From: Streptomyces sp. S3(2020)
Lineage (GTDB): Bacteria > Actinomycetota > Actinomycetes > Streptomycetales > Streptomycetaceae
Assembly (NCBI RefSeq): GCF_013044505.1
Contig: NZ_JABERD010000055.1
Span: 1 to 53,100 of the forward strand
Direction of reading: 5' to 3'
Length of the DNA stretch: 53,100 nt
The notes below the pieces were generated by a model. The model saw only the letters and a program-made list of their open reading frames with translations. It did not search any database and was not told the DNA's origin. The position numbers and the translations under genes are program-made. Shown here one piece after another: positions 17,389-25,402 of this stretch (position 1 is the stretch's first letter; the number at the start of each line of letters is the position of its first letter).

Positions 17389-18801
17389 ATGGCAACGGCG
17401 CCCAGCGTCTCCTACTCGATCACGGTCCGTCTGGAGGTGCCCGCGAGCGGAACCGCGGTCTCCCAGATCACCACGGCCGTGGAGTCCCACGGAGGCTCGG
17501 TGACCGGCCTCGACGTGACCGCCTCCGGCCACGAGAAGCTCCGCATCGACGTCACCATCGCGGCGACCTCCACGGCCCACGCCGACGAGATCGTCCAGCA
17601 GCTCCGCGGCATCGAGGGCGTCACCCTCGGCAAGGTCTCCGACCGTACGTTCCTGATGCACCTCGGCGGCAAGATCGAGATGCAGTCCAAGCACCCCATC
17701 CGTAACCGTGACGACCTCTCCATGGTCTACACGCCGGGTGTGGCCCGCGTCTGCATGGCGATCGCCGAGAACCCCGAGGACGCCCGGCGTCTGACCATCA
17801 AGCGCAACACCGTTGCGGTCGTGACGGACGGCTCCGCGGTCCTCGGCCTCGGCAACATCGGCCCGATGGCCGCGATGCCGGTCATGGAGGGCAAGGCGGC
17901 CCTCTTCAAGCGCTTCGCCGACATCGACGCCTGGCCGATCTGCCTGGACACCCAGGACACCGACGAGATCGTCGCGATCGTCAAGGCGATCGCCCCGGGC
18001 TTCGCCGGCATCAACCTCGAGGACATCTCCGCGCCCCGCTGCTTCGAGATCGAGGCCCGGCTGCGCGAGGCCCTGGACATCCCCGTCTTCCACGACGACC
18101 AGCACGGCACCGCGATCGTCGTCCTCGCCGCCCTGAAGAACGCGCTGCGCGTCACCGGCAAGGCGATCGAGAACATCCGCGTCGTCATGTCCGGTGCGGG
18201 CGCGGCCGGTACGGCCATCCTCAAGCTGCTGATCGCCGCGGGCGTCAAGAACGCCGTCGTCGCCGACATCCACGGCGTCGTGCACGCGGGCCGCGAGGAC
18301 CTCGTGTCCGCCGCCGCGGACTCGCCGCTGCGCTGGATCGCCGACAACACCAACCCCGAGGGCCTGACCGGCACGCTGAAGGAGGCCGTGCGCGGCGCGG
18401 ACGTGTTCATCGGCGTCTCCGCCCCGAACGTCCTGGACGGCGACGACGTGGCCGCCATGGCCGAGGGCGCCATCGTGTTCGCGCTCGCGAACCCCGACCC
18501 CGAGGTGGACCCGGCGGTCGCCCGCCAGACGGCCGCGGTCGTGGCCACCGGCCGCTCCGACTTCCCGAACCAGATCAACAACGTGCTGGTCTTCCCGGGT
18601 GTCTTCCGCGGTCTGCTGGACGCCCAGTCCCGCACGGTCAACACGGACATGATGCTGGCCGCCGCGACCGCCCTGTCGGACGTGGTGACCGAGGACGAGC
18701 TGAACCCGAACTACATCATCCCCAGCGTCTTCAACGACAAGGTCGCGGGCGCGGTCGCCGGAGCGGTGCGCGAGGCGGCGAAGGCGGCGGCGTCCTCGTA
18801 G
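17389..18801 (+). CDS. NAD-dependent malic enzyme with N-terminal ACT domain
   Basis: 470 residues. Residues about 5-80 form an ACT regulatory domain (SYSITVRLEVPASGTAVSQI). The malic enzyme core starts with SKHPIRNRDDLSMVYTPGVA, continues with VVTDGSAVLGLGNIGP, NLEDISAPRCFEIE (metal ligands), VFHDDQHGTAIV, and the NAD-binding MSGAGAAGTAILKLL. Oxidatively decarboxylates malate to pyruvate in the cytosol. The ACT domain suggests allosteric control by a small molecule. ATG 17389 follows AGAGGAAG. Confidence 0.92.
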   Translation: MATAPSVSYSITVRLEVPASGTAVSQITTAVESHGGSVTGLDVTASGHEKLRIDVTIAATSTAHADEIVQQLRGIEGVTLGKVSDRTFLMHLGGKIEMQSKHPIRNRDDLSMVYTPGVARVCMAIAENPEDARRLTIKRNTVAVVTDGSAVLGLGNIGPMAAMPVMEGKAALFKRFADIDAWPICLDTQDTDEIVAIVKAIAPGFAGINLEDISAPRCFEIEARLREALDIPVFHDDQHGTAIVVLAALKNALRVTGKAIENIRVVMSGAGAAGTAILKLLIAAGVKNAVVADIHGVVHAGREDLVSAAADSPLRWIADNTNPEGLTGTLKEAVRGADVFIGVSAPNVLDGDDVAAMAEGAIVFALANPDPEVDPAVARQTAAVVATGRSDFPNQINNVLVFPGVFRGLLDAQSRTVNTDMMLAAATALSDVVTEDELNPNYIIPSVFNDKVAGAVAGAVREAAKAAASS

Positions 18802-19133
18802 GACGATGTGCGCGGGCTGTGAGGATCGCCACGGCAAGGCCTTGCATCGGCGCGTCGTGGAACCCGGGGCTGCCGGCCGCCGTTTATCGTGTCGGCCAGG
18901 CTCGGGGCCTCTCTTCGTGTGACACCCAAGGGTGTTCTCACGATTCCTGCGGGTGCCGGATTGGCTTTCGCGCCGCAGGTGGGGGCAGGATGCGTCTCTG
19001 GGCGCGAGGGTCTGACGACGGACCCGGGTCCGGGGCCTTACCGAGAACCCTGGCAGCATCGGCATCGCTGTGCCGAATATGCGGCTTCGCCGCGTGGCAC
19101 GCCCCAACGGCAAAAGAACACGGGAGTAACAAC
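18802..19133. promoter_or_regulatory. Intergenic region upstream of hupA with inverted repeat
   Basis: 332 bp without a gene. The notable element is CGTGTGACACCC-AA-GGGTGTTCTCACG at 18,916-18,942, an imperfect palindrome (one bulged base). It has no T-run, so operator or mRNA structure is more likely than a terminator. No clear -35/-10 pair could be assigned. The leader to the HU start ends in ACGGGAGTAACAAC, a good ribosome site. Confidence 0.35.
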
Positions 19134-19415
19134 ATGAACCGCAGTGAGCTGGTGGCCGCCCTGGCCGACCGCGCCGAGGTGACCCGCAAGGACGCCGACG
19201 CCGTGCTGGCCGCGTTCGCCGAGACCGTCGGCGAGATCGTCGCCAAGGGCGACGAGAAGGTCACCATCCCCGGCTTCCTGACCTTCGAGCGCACCCACCG
19301 TGCCGCTCGCACCGCGCGCAACCCGCAGACCGGCGACCCGATCCAGATCCCCGCCGGCTACAGCGTCAAGGTCTCCGCGGGCAGCAAGCTCAAGGAAGCC
19401 GCCAAGGGCAAGTAA
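19134..19415 (+). CDS. hupA: Histone-like DNA-binding protein HU
   Basis: 93 residues, full-length bacterial HU without the lysine-rich tail of the second Streptomyces HU (HupS). MNRSELVAALADRAEVTRKD starts the helical dimerisation domain; VTIPGFLTFERTHRAARTAR and NPQTGDPIQIPA mark the beta-arm with its tip NPQTG that intercalates in the DNA minor groove. Expected to be the vegetative nucleoid protein HupA. Followed by a strong terminator. Confidence 0.95.
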   Translation: MNRSELVAALADRAEVTRKDADAVLAAFAETVGEIVAKGDEKVTIPGFLTFERTHRAARTARNPQTGDPIQIPAGYSVKVSAGSKLKEAAKGK

Positions 19416-19468
19416 GCCTGACGGTACGTCCGGTACGACGTACGCGTACGAGGCGCAGTAACGCCAAT

Positions 19469-19498
19469 GGGGCGGCCCCCTTGTCCGGGGGCCGCCCC
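19469..19498. terminator. Strong GC hairpin between hupA and murA
   Basis: GGGGCGGCCCC and GGGGCCGCCCC form a near-perfect stem between the convergent hupA and murA genes. There is no long U-run on either strand, which is common for Streptomyces terminators. Probably bidirectional. Confidence 0.7.
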
Positions 19499-19520
19499 AT
19501 CGTCGTACTCAGGAACCGGT

Positions 19521-20867
19521 CTATCCGAGCGCCTTGCCCGGCAGTTCGACCTTCGCGCCCAGCTCCACGAGCTTCTCCATGAAGTTCTCGTAGCCGCGGT
19601 TGATGAGGTCGATGCCGTGGACCCGGGAGGTGCCCTGGGCGGCGAGGGCGGCGATCAGGTAGGAGAAGCCGCCGCGGAGGTCGGGGATGACCAGGTCGGC
19701 GCCCTGGAGCCGGGTCGGGCCCGACACGACGGCCGAGTGGAGGAAGTTGCGCTGGCCGAAGCGGCAGTCGCTGCCGCCCAGGCACTCGCGGTACAGCTGG
19801 ATGTGAGCACCCATCTGGTTGAGCGCGGAGGTGAATCCGAGGCGGGACTCGTAGACCGTCTCGTGGACGATCGACAGGCCGGTGGCCTGGGTGAGCGCCA
19901 CGACCAGCGGCTGCTGCCAGTCCGTCTGGAAGCCCGGGTGCACGTCGGTTTCGAGCGCGATGGACTTCAACTGGCCGCCGGGGTGCCAGAAGCGGATGCC
20001 CTCGTCGTCGATCTCGAAGGCCCCGCCCACCTTCCGGTAGGTGTTCAGGAACGTCATCATCGAGCGCTGCTGGGCGCCGCGGACGTAGATGTTGCCCTCG
20101 GTCGCCAGCGCCGCGGAAGCCCACGAGGCGGCCTCCAGGCGGTCCGGGAGGGCGGCGTGGTTGTAGCCGCCGAGCTGGTCCACACCGGTGACGCGGATCG
20201 TGCGGTCGGTGTCCATCGCGATGATGGCGCCCATCTTCTGCAGGACGCAGATGAGGTCCTCGATCTCCGGCTCCACCGCGGCGTTGGAGAGCTCGGTGAC
20301 ACCTTCGGCGAGGACCGCGGTGAGCAGCACCTGCTCGGTCGCGCCCACCGACGGGTACGGCAGCCGGATCTTCGTACCGCGAAGACGCCGCGGCGCCTCC
20401 AGGAACTGCCCGTCCGCCCGCTTCTCGATCGTCGCGCCGAACTGCCGCAGCACCTCGAAGTGGAAGTCGATGGGCCGGCCGCCGATGTCGCAGCCGCCGA
20501 GGCCGGGGATGAAGGCGTGCCCGAGGCGGTGCAGCAGCGGGCCGCACAGCAGGATCGGGATTCGGCTCGAACCCGCGTGGGCATCGATGTCGGCGACGTT
20601 CGCGCTCTCCACGTGCGTCGGGTCCATCACCAGCTCGCCCGGCTCCTCACCCGGACGGACCGTCACCCCGTGCAGTTGCAGCAGACCGCGTACGACCCGC
20701 ACGTCACGGATGTCCGGAACGTTGCGCAGTCGACTCGGCCCGCTGCCCAGCAGGGCGGCGACCATGGCCTTCGGTACGAGGTTCTTCGCACCGCGAACAC
20801 GGATCTCGCCCTCCAGCGGGGTGCCGCCGTGGACAAGCAGTACGTCGTCAGAGCCGTTGACGGTCAT
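19521..20867 (-). CDS. murA: UDP-N-acetylglucosamine 1-carboxyvinyltransferase
   Basis: 448 residues, usual MurA length. The first committed step of peptidoglycan synthesis: transfers enolpyruvate from PEP to UDP-GlcNAc in the cytosol. Visible motifs: LEGEIRVRGAKNLVPKAMVA (substrate Lys-Asn), the catalytic-loop Cys in GLGGCDIGGRPIDFH (fosfomycin target Cys, so not the naturally resistant Cys-to-Asp form), and LINRGYENFMEKLVELGA near the end. ATG 20867 is the only plausible start. Confidence 0.95.
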   Translation of the reverse strand: MTVNGSDDVLLVHGGTPLEGEIRVRGAKNLVPKAMVAALLGSGPSRLRNVPDIRDVRVVRGLLQLHGVTVRPGEEPGELVMDPTHVESANVADIDAHAGSSRIPILLCGPLLHRLGHAFIPGLGGCDIGGRPIDFHFEVLRQFGATIEKRADGQFLEAPRRLRGTKIRLPYPSVGATEQVLLTAVLAEGVTELSNAAVEPEIEDLICVLQKMGAIIAMDTDRTIRVTGVDQLGGYNHAALPDRLEAASWASAALATEGNIYVRGAQQRSMMTFLNTYRKVGGAFEIDDEGIRFWHPGGQLKSIALETDVHPGFQTDWQQPLVVALTQATGLSIVHETVYESRLGFTSALNQMGAHIQLYRECLGGSDCRFGQRNFLHSAVVSGPTRLQGADLVIPDLRGGFSYLIAALAAQGTSRVHGIDLINRGYENFMEKLVELGAKVELPGKALG

Positions 20868-21176
20868 GTATCTCGCGTTCCGGTTGGTGGGGCAGGTGGC
20901 CAGAAGGGAAAGGGTAATCGCCGCCCACCCCCCTTCCGTAAGCCCAAGTGCCGCCCAGCCACGTCATAGCTGTGTCACAACACGAACGGTTGGCCGCCGG
21001 GCACATGGGGTCACGGTGACAGTTGTGCGCGTGGGGCGCGTGGTTGCGCCCACCCGTCTCCCACCACCACCCTCATACGAGGCCCTGACGGGCCGCTTCT
21101 CAGATTCATAGCTGCATTCACCGTCGTCCCCGCATTGCCTCCCCGCTCGCGGGGAAGATGCGGGATCATGTCTGGC
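20868..21176. other. Intergenic region between divergent murA and yqgE
   Basis: 309 bp with no gene I can support. It must carry both promoters, but I could not identify a convincing -35/-10 pair or operator. A short GC palindrome (CCCCGCTCGCGGGG) at about 21,141-21,154 lies just before the yqgE ribosome site. Confidence 0.4.
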
Positions 21177-21749
21177 ATGACCGAGGTGTCCTCGCTCACA
21201 GGGCGGTTGCTCGTGGCAACGCCCGCCCTGGCGGACCCGAACTTCGACCGTGCGGTGGTGCTCCTTCTCGACCACGACGAGGAGGGCTCCCTCGGTGTCG
21301 TCCTCAACCGGCCCACCCCGGTGGACGTCGGCGACATCCTGGAGGGCTGGGCGGACCTCACCGGTGAGCCCGGCGTCGTCTTCCAGGGCGGCCCGGTCTC
21401 CCTCGACTCCGCGCTCGGCGTCGCCGTCATCCCGGGCGGCGCCTCCGGTGAGCGCGCCCCGCTGGGCTGGCGCCGGGTGCACGGCGCGATCGGTCTGGTC
21501 GACCTGGAGGCACCGCCGGAACTCCTCGCCTCGGCCCTGGGGTCGCTGAGGATCTTCGCCGGATACGCCGGCTGGGGGCCCGGCCAGCTGGAGGACGAGC
21601 TGGTCGAGGGTGCCTGGTACGTCGTCGAGTCCGAGCCCGGCGACGTCTCCTCCCCGTCCCCGGAGAGACTCTGGCGCGAGGTTCTGCGCCGCCAGCGCAA
21701 CGAGCTCGCGATGGTGGCCACGTATCCGGACGACCCTTCGCTCAACTGA
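21177..21749 (+). CDS. YqgE/AlgH family protein
   Basis: 190 residues from ATG 21177 (ATG 21168 is also possible). Whole-length UPF0301/YqgE match: LTGRLLVATPALADPNFDRA, VVLLLDHDEEGSLGVVLNRP, FQGGPVSLDS and RIFAGYAGWGPGQLEDEL. A widely conserved cytosolic family of unknown biochemical role; in Pseudomonas AlgH affects alginate regulation. Confidence 0.92.
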   Translation: MTEVSSLTGRLLVATPALADPNFDRAVVLLLDHDEEGSLGVVLNRPTPVDVGDILEGWADLTGEPGVVFQGGPVSLDSALGVAVIPGGASGERAPLGWRRVHGAIGLVDLEAPPELLASALGSLRIFAGYAGWGPGQLEDELVEGAWYVVESEPGDVSSPSPERLWREVLRRQRNELAMVATYPDDPSLN

Positions 21750-21778
21750 CGGGTGTGACCTTCAGTACCCTTGCGTTT

Positions 21779-22066
21779 ATGAGCACTCTTGAGCCCGAGC
21801 GCGGGACTGGTACGGGGACCCTCGTAGAGCCGACGCCACAGGTGTCCCACGGCGACGGCGACCACGAGCGCTTCGCCCACTACGTCCAGAAGGACAAGAT
21901 CATGGCGAGCGCCCTCGACGGGACCCCCGTCGTGGCGCTGTGCGGCAAGGTGTGGGTGCCCGGCCGCGATCCGAAGAAGTACCCCGTGTGTCCCATGTGC
22001 AAGGAGATCTACGAGTCCATGGGCGTCGGCGGGGACGGCGACGGCAAGGGCGGCGGCGACAAGTAA
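21779..22066 (+). CDS. DUF3039 zinc-ribbon protein
   Basis: 95 residues. Core RFAHYVQKDKIMASALDGTP, VVALCGKVWVPGRDPKKYPVCPMC: a Cys and a CPMC knuckle that likely bind zinc. DUF3039 is an actinobacterial family of unknown function, usually found close to yqgE as here (29 bp apart). The C-terminal tail is Gly/Asp-rich and low complexity. Confidence 0.88.
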   Translation: MSTLEPERGTGTGTLVEPTPQVSHGDGDHERFAHYVQKDKIMASALDGTPVVALCGKVWVPGRDPKKYPVCPMCKEIYESMGVGGDGDGKGGGDK

Positions 22067-22143
22067 GCCCTCCGCCCGATCTGGCTTCGCGAGGCCCCTG
22101 GGGCGCGTTCCGACGCGCTCCGGGGGCCTTTCGCATGTCACGA

Positions 22144-22159
22144 AGTGGTTGAGACCTCT
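22144..22159. promoter_or_regulatory. DasR-responsive element (dre) candidate
   Basis: AGTGGTTGAGACCTCT matches the dre consensus AGTGGTCTAGACCAGT at 12 of 16 positions, with both half-site cores AGTGGT and AGACC intact. It sits 95 bp before the sugar-binding protein gene of an operon ending in beta-N-acetylhexosaminidase. DasR is the GlcNAc-responsive GntR repressor of Streptomyces, so the context fits. Confidence 0.5.
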
Positions 22160-22253
22160 TGTGGCCATGTTCATGTAGTCCCTAGCCTCCGTTGTGCAGA
22201 GCGAAACCGTCATTGCACATGTTGCAACGCACGCATGCCCGGAGGCCCACTCC

Positions 22254-23555
22254 ATGAAGCTCTCCCCCCGCCCCCCCCACCTGGCCGTCCTGCTCACGGC
22301 CCTCGCCCTCACCGCCTGCGCCCCGCAGACCTCCACCAACTCCTCCTCCGACAAGGACGACAAGACCGGCACGCTGCGCGTCTGGCTCTTCCAGGAGGTC
22401 GGCAACAAGCCCAAGGAGAAGGTCGTCGACTCGGTCGTGGCCGCCTTCGAGAAGGCCCACAAGGACACCGAGGTCGACGTCGAGTACATCCCGATCGACA
22501 CCCGCGCCCAGCGCGTCAAGGCCGCCTTCAACGACCCGAAGTCCGCGCCGGACGTCATGGAGTACGGCAACACCGACACCGCCGGCTATGTGAAGGACGG
22601 TGGACTTCTCGACGTCACGAAGGAGTTCGGCGCCTGGAGCGATGCCAAGGACACCGACCCGACGGCGAAGCAGTCCGTCACCGTGGACGGCAAGGTGTAC
22701 GGGGCGCCGTTCTACGTCGGCGTACGCGCCCTGTACTACCGCACGGACATATTCGAGGAACTCGGCCTCCAAGTGCCGACGTCGATGGCCGAGCTGGCTT
22801 CCACGGCCCGCAGGATCCGGGCCGCCGAGCCCGGGTTGTACGGCCTGGTCGTCGGCGGTGCCTACACCTACGGCGCGATGCCGTTCGTGTGGGCCAACGG
22901 CGGCGAACTCGCCACCGGCACGTCGGGCTCGTACACCTCCGCGATCGACAGCGCGGCCGCCCAGAAGGGCATCAAGGCGTACACGTCCCTGTTCTCCGAC
23001 GACAACTGTCCCGCCGCCAAGTGCGCGGGCTTCGGCGGCAACGACACGATCACCGCGTTCGCGGCCGGCAAGGCGGGCATGGCGATCGGCGGCGACTTCA
23101 GCCACACGGCGGTCGAGGCGGGCAAGGTCAAGGGCAAGTACGCGGTCGTCCCGCTGCCGGGGGTCGCCTCCGGCTCGATCGCTCCCGCGTTCGCGGGCGG
23201 CAACAACATCGGCGTACTGAAGAGCACGTCGCACCGGACGCTGGCCGTCGAGCTGATGGAGCAGCTGTCGTCGAAGAAGACGCAGACCTCGATGTTCGAC
23301 GCGATGGGCTTTCTGCCGACGTTCACCGATGTGCGGCAGCAGGTCGCGGCGCGGGAGCCGTATGTGAAGCCGTTCGCGCAGACGCTGGGCGCGGGGACGA
23401 AGTTCGTGCCGGCGTCGCCGGGGTGGTCGCAGATCGACTCGTCGCTGGTGCTGCCGACGATGTTGCAGGAGGTCATCAGCGGTAAGAAGGATGTGGCCGC
23501 GGCCTCGAAGGACGCGGCCGTGAAGATGGACGAGGCGTTTGGCTCCGCGGGGTGA
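22254..23555 (+). CDS. ABC transporter sugar-binding lipoprotein
   Basis: 433 residues. Lipoprotein signal with lipobox LTACA (Cys near residue 22), then a family 1 extracellular solute-binding protein: TLRVWLFQEVGNKPKEKVVD, DVMEYGNTDTAGYVKDGGLLD, YGAPFYVGVRALYYRTDIFE, FAAGKAGMAIGGDFSH. Binds an oligosaccharide outside the membrane and delivers it to the two coupled permeases. Downstream hexosaminidase and the dre-like site suggest an amino-sugar oligomer. No ATPase is encoded here; Streptomyces share the MsiK ATPase between such systems. Confidence 0.9.
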   Translation: MKLSPRPPHLAVLLTALALTACAPQTSTNSSSDKDDKTGTLRVWLFQEVGNKPKEKVVDSVVAAFEKAHKDTEVDVEYIPIDTRAQRVKAAFNDPKSAPDVMEYGNTDTAGYVKDGGLLDVTKEFGAWSDAKDTDPTAKQSVTVDGKVYGAPFYVGVRALYYRTDIFEELGLQVPTSMAELASTARRIRAAEPGLYGLVVGGAYTYGAMPFVWANGGELATGTSGSYTSAIDSAAAQKGIKAYTSLFSDDNCPAAKCAGFGGNDTITAFAAGKAGMAIGGDFSHTAVEAGKVKGKYAVVPLPGVASGSIAPAFAGGNNIGVLKSTSHRTLAVELMEQLSSKKTQTSMFDAMGFLPTFTDVRQQVAAREPYVKPFAQTLGAGTKFVPASPGWSQIDSSLVLPTMLQEVISGKKDVAAASKDAAVKMDEAFGSAG

Positions 23556-24529
23556 GCGTCACGCCTACGAGCTCGGGGGCTGCGGAGCGTTCGCGGGTGC
23601 GGGAAGGTCGTGGCTGGTCGCGCAGTTCCCCGCGCCCCTGGGTGGGTGGGGGTTCGCGGCGTCAGCAGGCTCCCTGGCTCTACCTCGCCCCCGCTCTCGT
23701 CGTTCTCGGCTCGCTGCTCGTCTACCCCATCTACCAGCTCGGACTGATCTCCCTCTTCAAGTACACCCAGGCCCAGGTCAGCGGTGGTGAACCCACCACC
23801 TTCGAAGGGTTCGGGAACTACGCGGAGGTCTTCTCCGACGACCAGTTCTGGCAGGTGCTGCTGGCCACCGTCGTCTTCGCAGCGGCCTGTGTCGTGTCCA
23901 CCCTCGCCGTCGGGTGCGCGCTCGCCGTGCTGCTCACGCGGGTGCGGGCCGTGCCGCGGCTGGCGTTGATGCTGGCCGCGCTGGGGGCCTGGGCGACGCC
24001 GGCCGTCACCGGGTCGACGGTGTGGCTGTTCCTGTTCGACGCGGACTTCGGGCCGGTGAACCGGGTCCTGGGCCTCGGTGACCACTCGTGGACGTACGGA
24101 CGGTTCAGCGCCTTCTTCCTCGTCCTGCTCGAAGTGGTGTGGTGCTCCTTCCCGTTCGTGATGGTCACGGTCTACGCCGGTATCCGCGCCGTCCCGGGCG
24201 AGGTGCTGGAGGCCGCGGCCCTCGACGGTGCCTCGCACTGGCGGATCTGGCGGTCCGTGCTGGCACCGATGCTGCGGCCGATCCTGGTGGTCGTCACCAT
24301 CCAGTCGGTCATCTGGGACTTCAAGGTCTTCACGCAGATCTACGTCATGACGAACGGCGGCGGCATCGCCGGACAGAACCTCGTCCTGAACGTCTACGCC
24401 TACCAACAGGCGTTCGCCTCCTCGCAGTACGGCCTCGGCGCGGCGATCGGGGTCGTGATGCTGCTGATCCTGCTCGCCGTGACGCTGGGATATCTGCGAC
24501 TGCTCCGGAGACAGGGGGAGGAACTGTGA
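23552..24529 (+). CDS. Sugar ABC transporter permease (MalF type)
   Basis: 325 residues with six TM helices; the EAA loop EAAALDGASHWRIWRSVLAP (contact with the ATPase) is at about residue 225. GTG 23552 overlaps the binding-protein stop by four bases. The first 35 residues (up to GGGSRRQQAPWLYLAP) are odd for the family: they are encoded by a copy of the Streptomyces dispersed repeat at 23,605-23,640 and its flanks, so the ancestral N-terminus was probably shorter. Confidence 0.9.
   Translation: MSVTPTSSGAAERSRVREGRGWSRSSPRPWVGGGSRRQQAPWLYLAPALVVLGSLLVYPIYQLGLISLFKYTQAQVSGGEPTTFEGFGNYAEVFSDDQFWQVLLATVVFAAACVVSTLAVGCALAVLLTRVRAVPRLALMLAALGAWATPAVTGSTVWLFLFDADFGPVNRVLGLGDHSWTYGRFSAFFLVLLEVVWCSFPFVMVTVYAGIRAVPGEVLEAAALDGASHWRIWRSVLAPMLRPILVVVTIQSVIWDFKVFTQIYVMTNGGGIAGQNLVLNVYAYQQAFASSQYGLGAAIGVVMLLILLAVTLGYLRLLRRQGEEL
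23605..23640. repeat. Dispersed Streptomyces repeat inside the permease N-terminus
   Basis: The string GTGGCTGGTCGCGCAGTTCC followed by CCGCGCCCCT is one I recognise as recurring many times in Streptomyces intergenic regions. Here it is read through in frame as GWSRSSPRPW at the start of the permease. I cannot count genome copies from this window. Confidence 0.5.
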
Positions 24530-25401
24530 ATCTTGTACGAGCCGGGGCGCGGCCCTTTGCGAGGCGTCCGTCTTTTGTGAGGCGTCCGTGGCGGTTGGCC
24601 GCCGAGGCCTCCGCGCTGCTGATCGCGGTGGTCGTCGCCTTCCCCCTCTACTGGATGGTGCTGAGCGCCTTCAAACCGGCCGGGGAGATCGAGTCGGCCG
24701 AGCCGCGGCCCTGGACGCTTTCGCCCTCCCTGGATTCCTTCCGGCGCGTGTTCGGCCAACAGGATTTCGGTCGGTATTTCGTCAACAGCCTTGTCGTGGC
24801 TTGCACGGTGGTGATCGCCTCCGCGCTGATCGCGTTTCTCGCGGCGACCGCCGTGACACGATTCCGGTTCCGCTTCCGGACCACGCTGCTGATCATGTTT
24901 CTGGTGGCGCAGATGGTGCCCGTGGAGGCCCTGACGATCCCCTTGTTCTTCCAGATGCGGGACCTCGGTCTGCTGAACTCGCTGGGCTCGCTGATCCTTC
25001 CGCACATCGCCTTCTCGCTGCCGTTCGCGATCTGGATGCTGCGGGGGTTCGTGAAAGCGGTGCCCGAGGCGCTGGAGGAGGCCGCGTACATCGACGGGGC
25101 GAGCCGGTCGCGATTCCTGTGGCAGATCCTTTTCCCGCTGGTGTTCCCGGGGTTGGTGGCCACGAGCGTGTTCTCGTTCATCTCGGCCTGGAACGACTTC
25201 CTGTTCGCCAAGTCGTTCATCATCAGCGACACGTCCCAGTCGACGCTGCCGATGGCCCTGCTGGTGTTCTACAAGCCGGACGAGCCGGACTGGGGTGGCG
25301 TGATGGCGGCCTCGACGGTGATGACGATTCCGGTGCTGGTGTTCTTCGTACTCGTACAGCGACGGCTGGTCTCCGGACTGGGCGGAGCGGTAAAGGACTG
25401 A
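24526..25401 (+). CDS. Sugar ABC transporter permease (MalG type)
   Basis: 291 residues from GTG 24526, overlapping the first permease by four bases. Six TM helices, EAA loop EEAAYIDGASRSRFLWQILF near residue 185, and the MalG-type ending. Forms the heteromeric channel with the preceding permease. The hexosaminidase follows one base after its stop. Confidence 0.9.
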   Translation: MNLVRAGARPFARRPSFVRRPWRLAAEASALLIAVVVAFPLYWMVLSAFKPAGEIESAEPRPWTLSPSLDSFRRVFGQQDFGRYFVNSLVVACTVVIASALIAFLAATAVTRFRFRFRTTLLIMFLVAQMVPVEALTIPLFFQMRDLGLLNSLGSLILPHIAFSLPFAIWMLRGFVKAVPEALEEAAYIDGASRSRFLWQILFPLVFPGLVATSVFSFISAWNDFLFAKSFIISDTSQSTLPMALLVFYKPDEPDWGGVMAASTVMTIPVLVFFVLVQRRLVSGLGGAVKD

Positions 25402-25402
25402 C

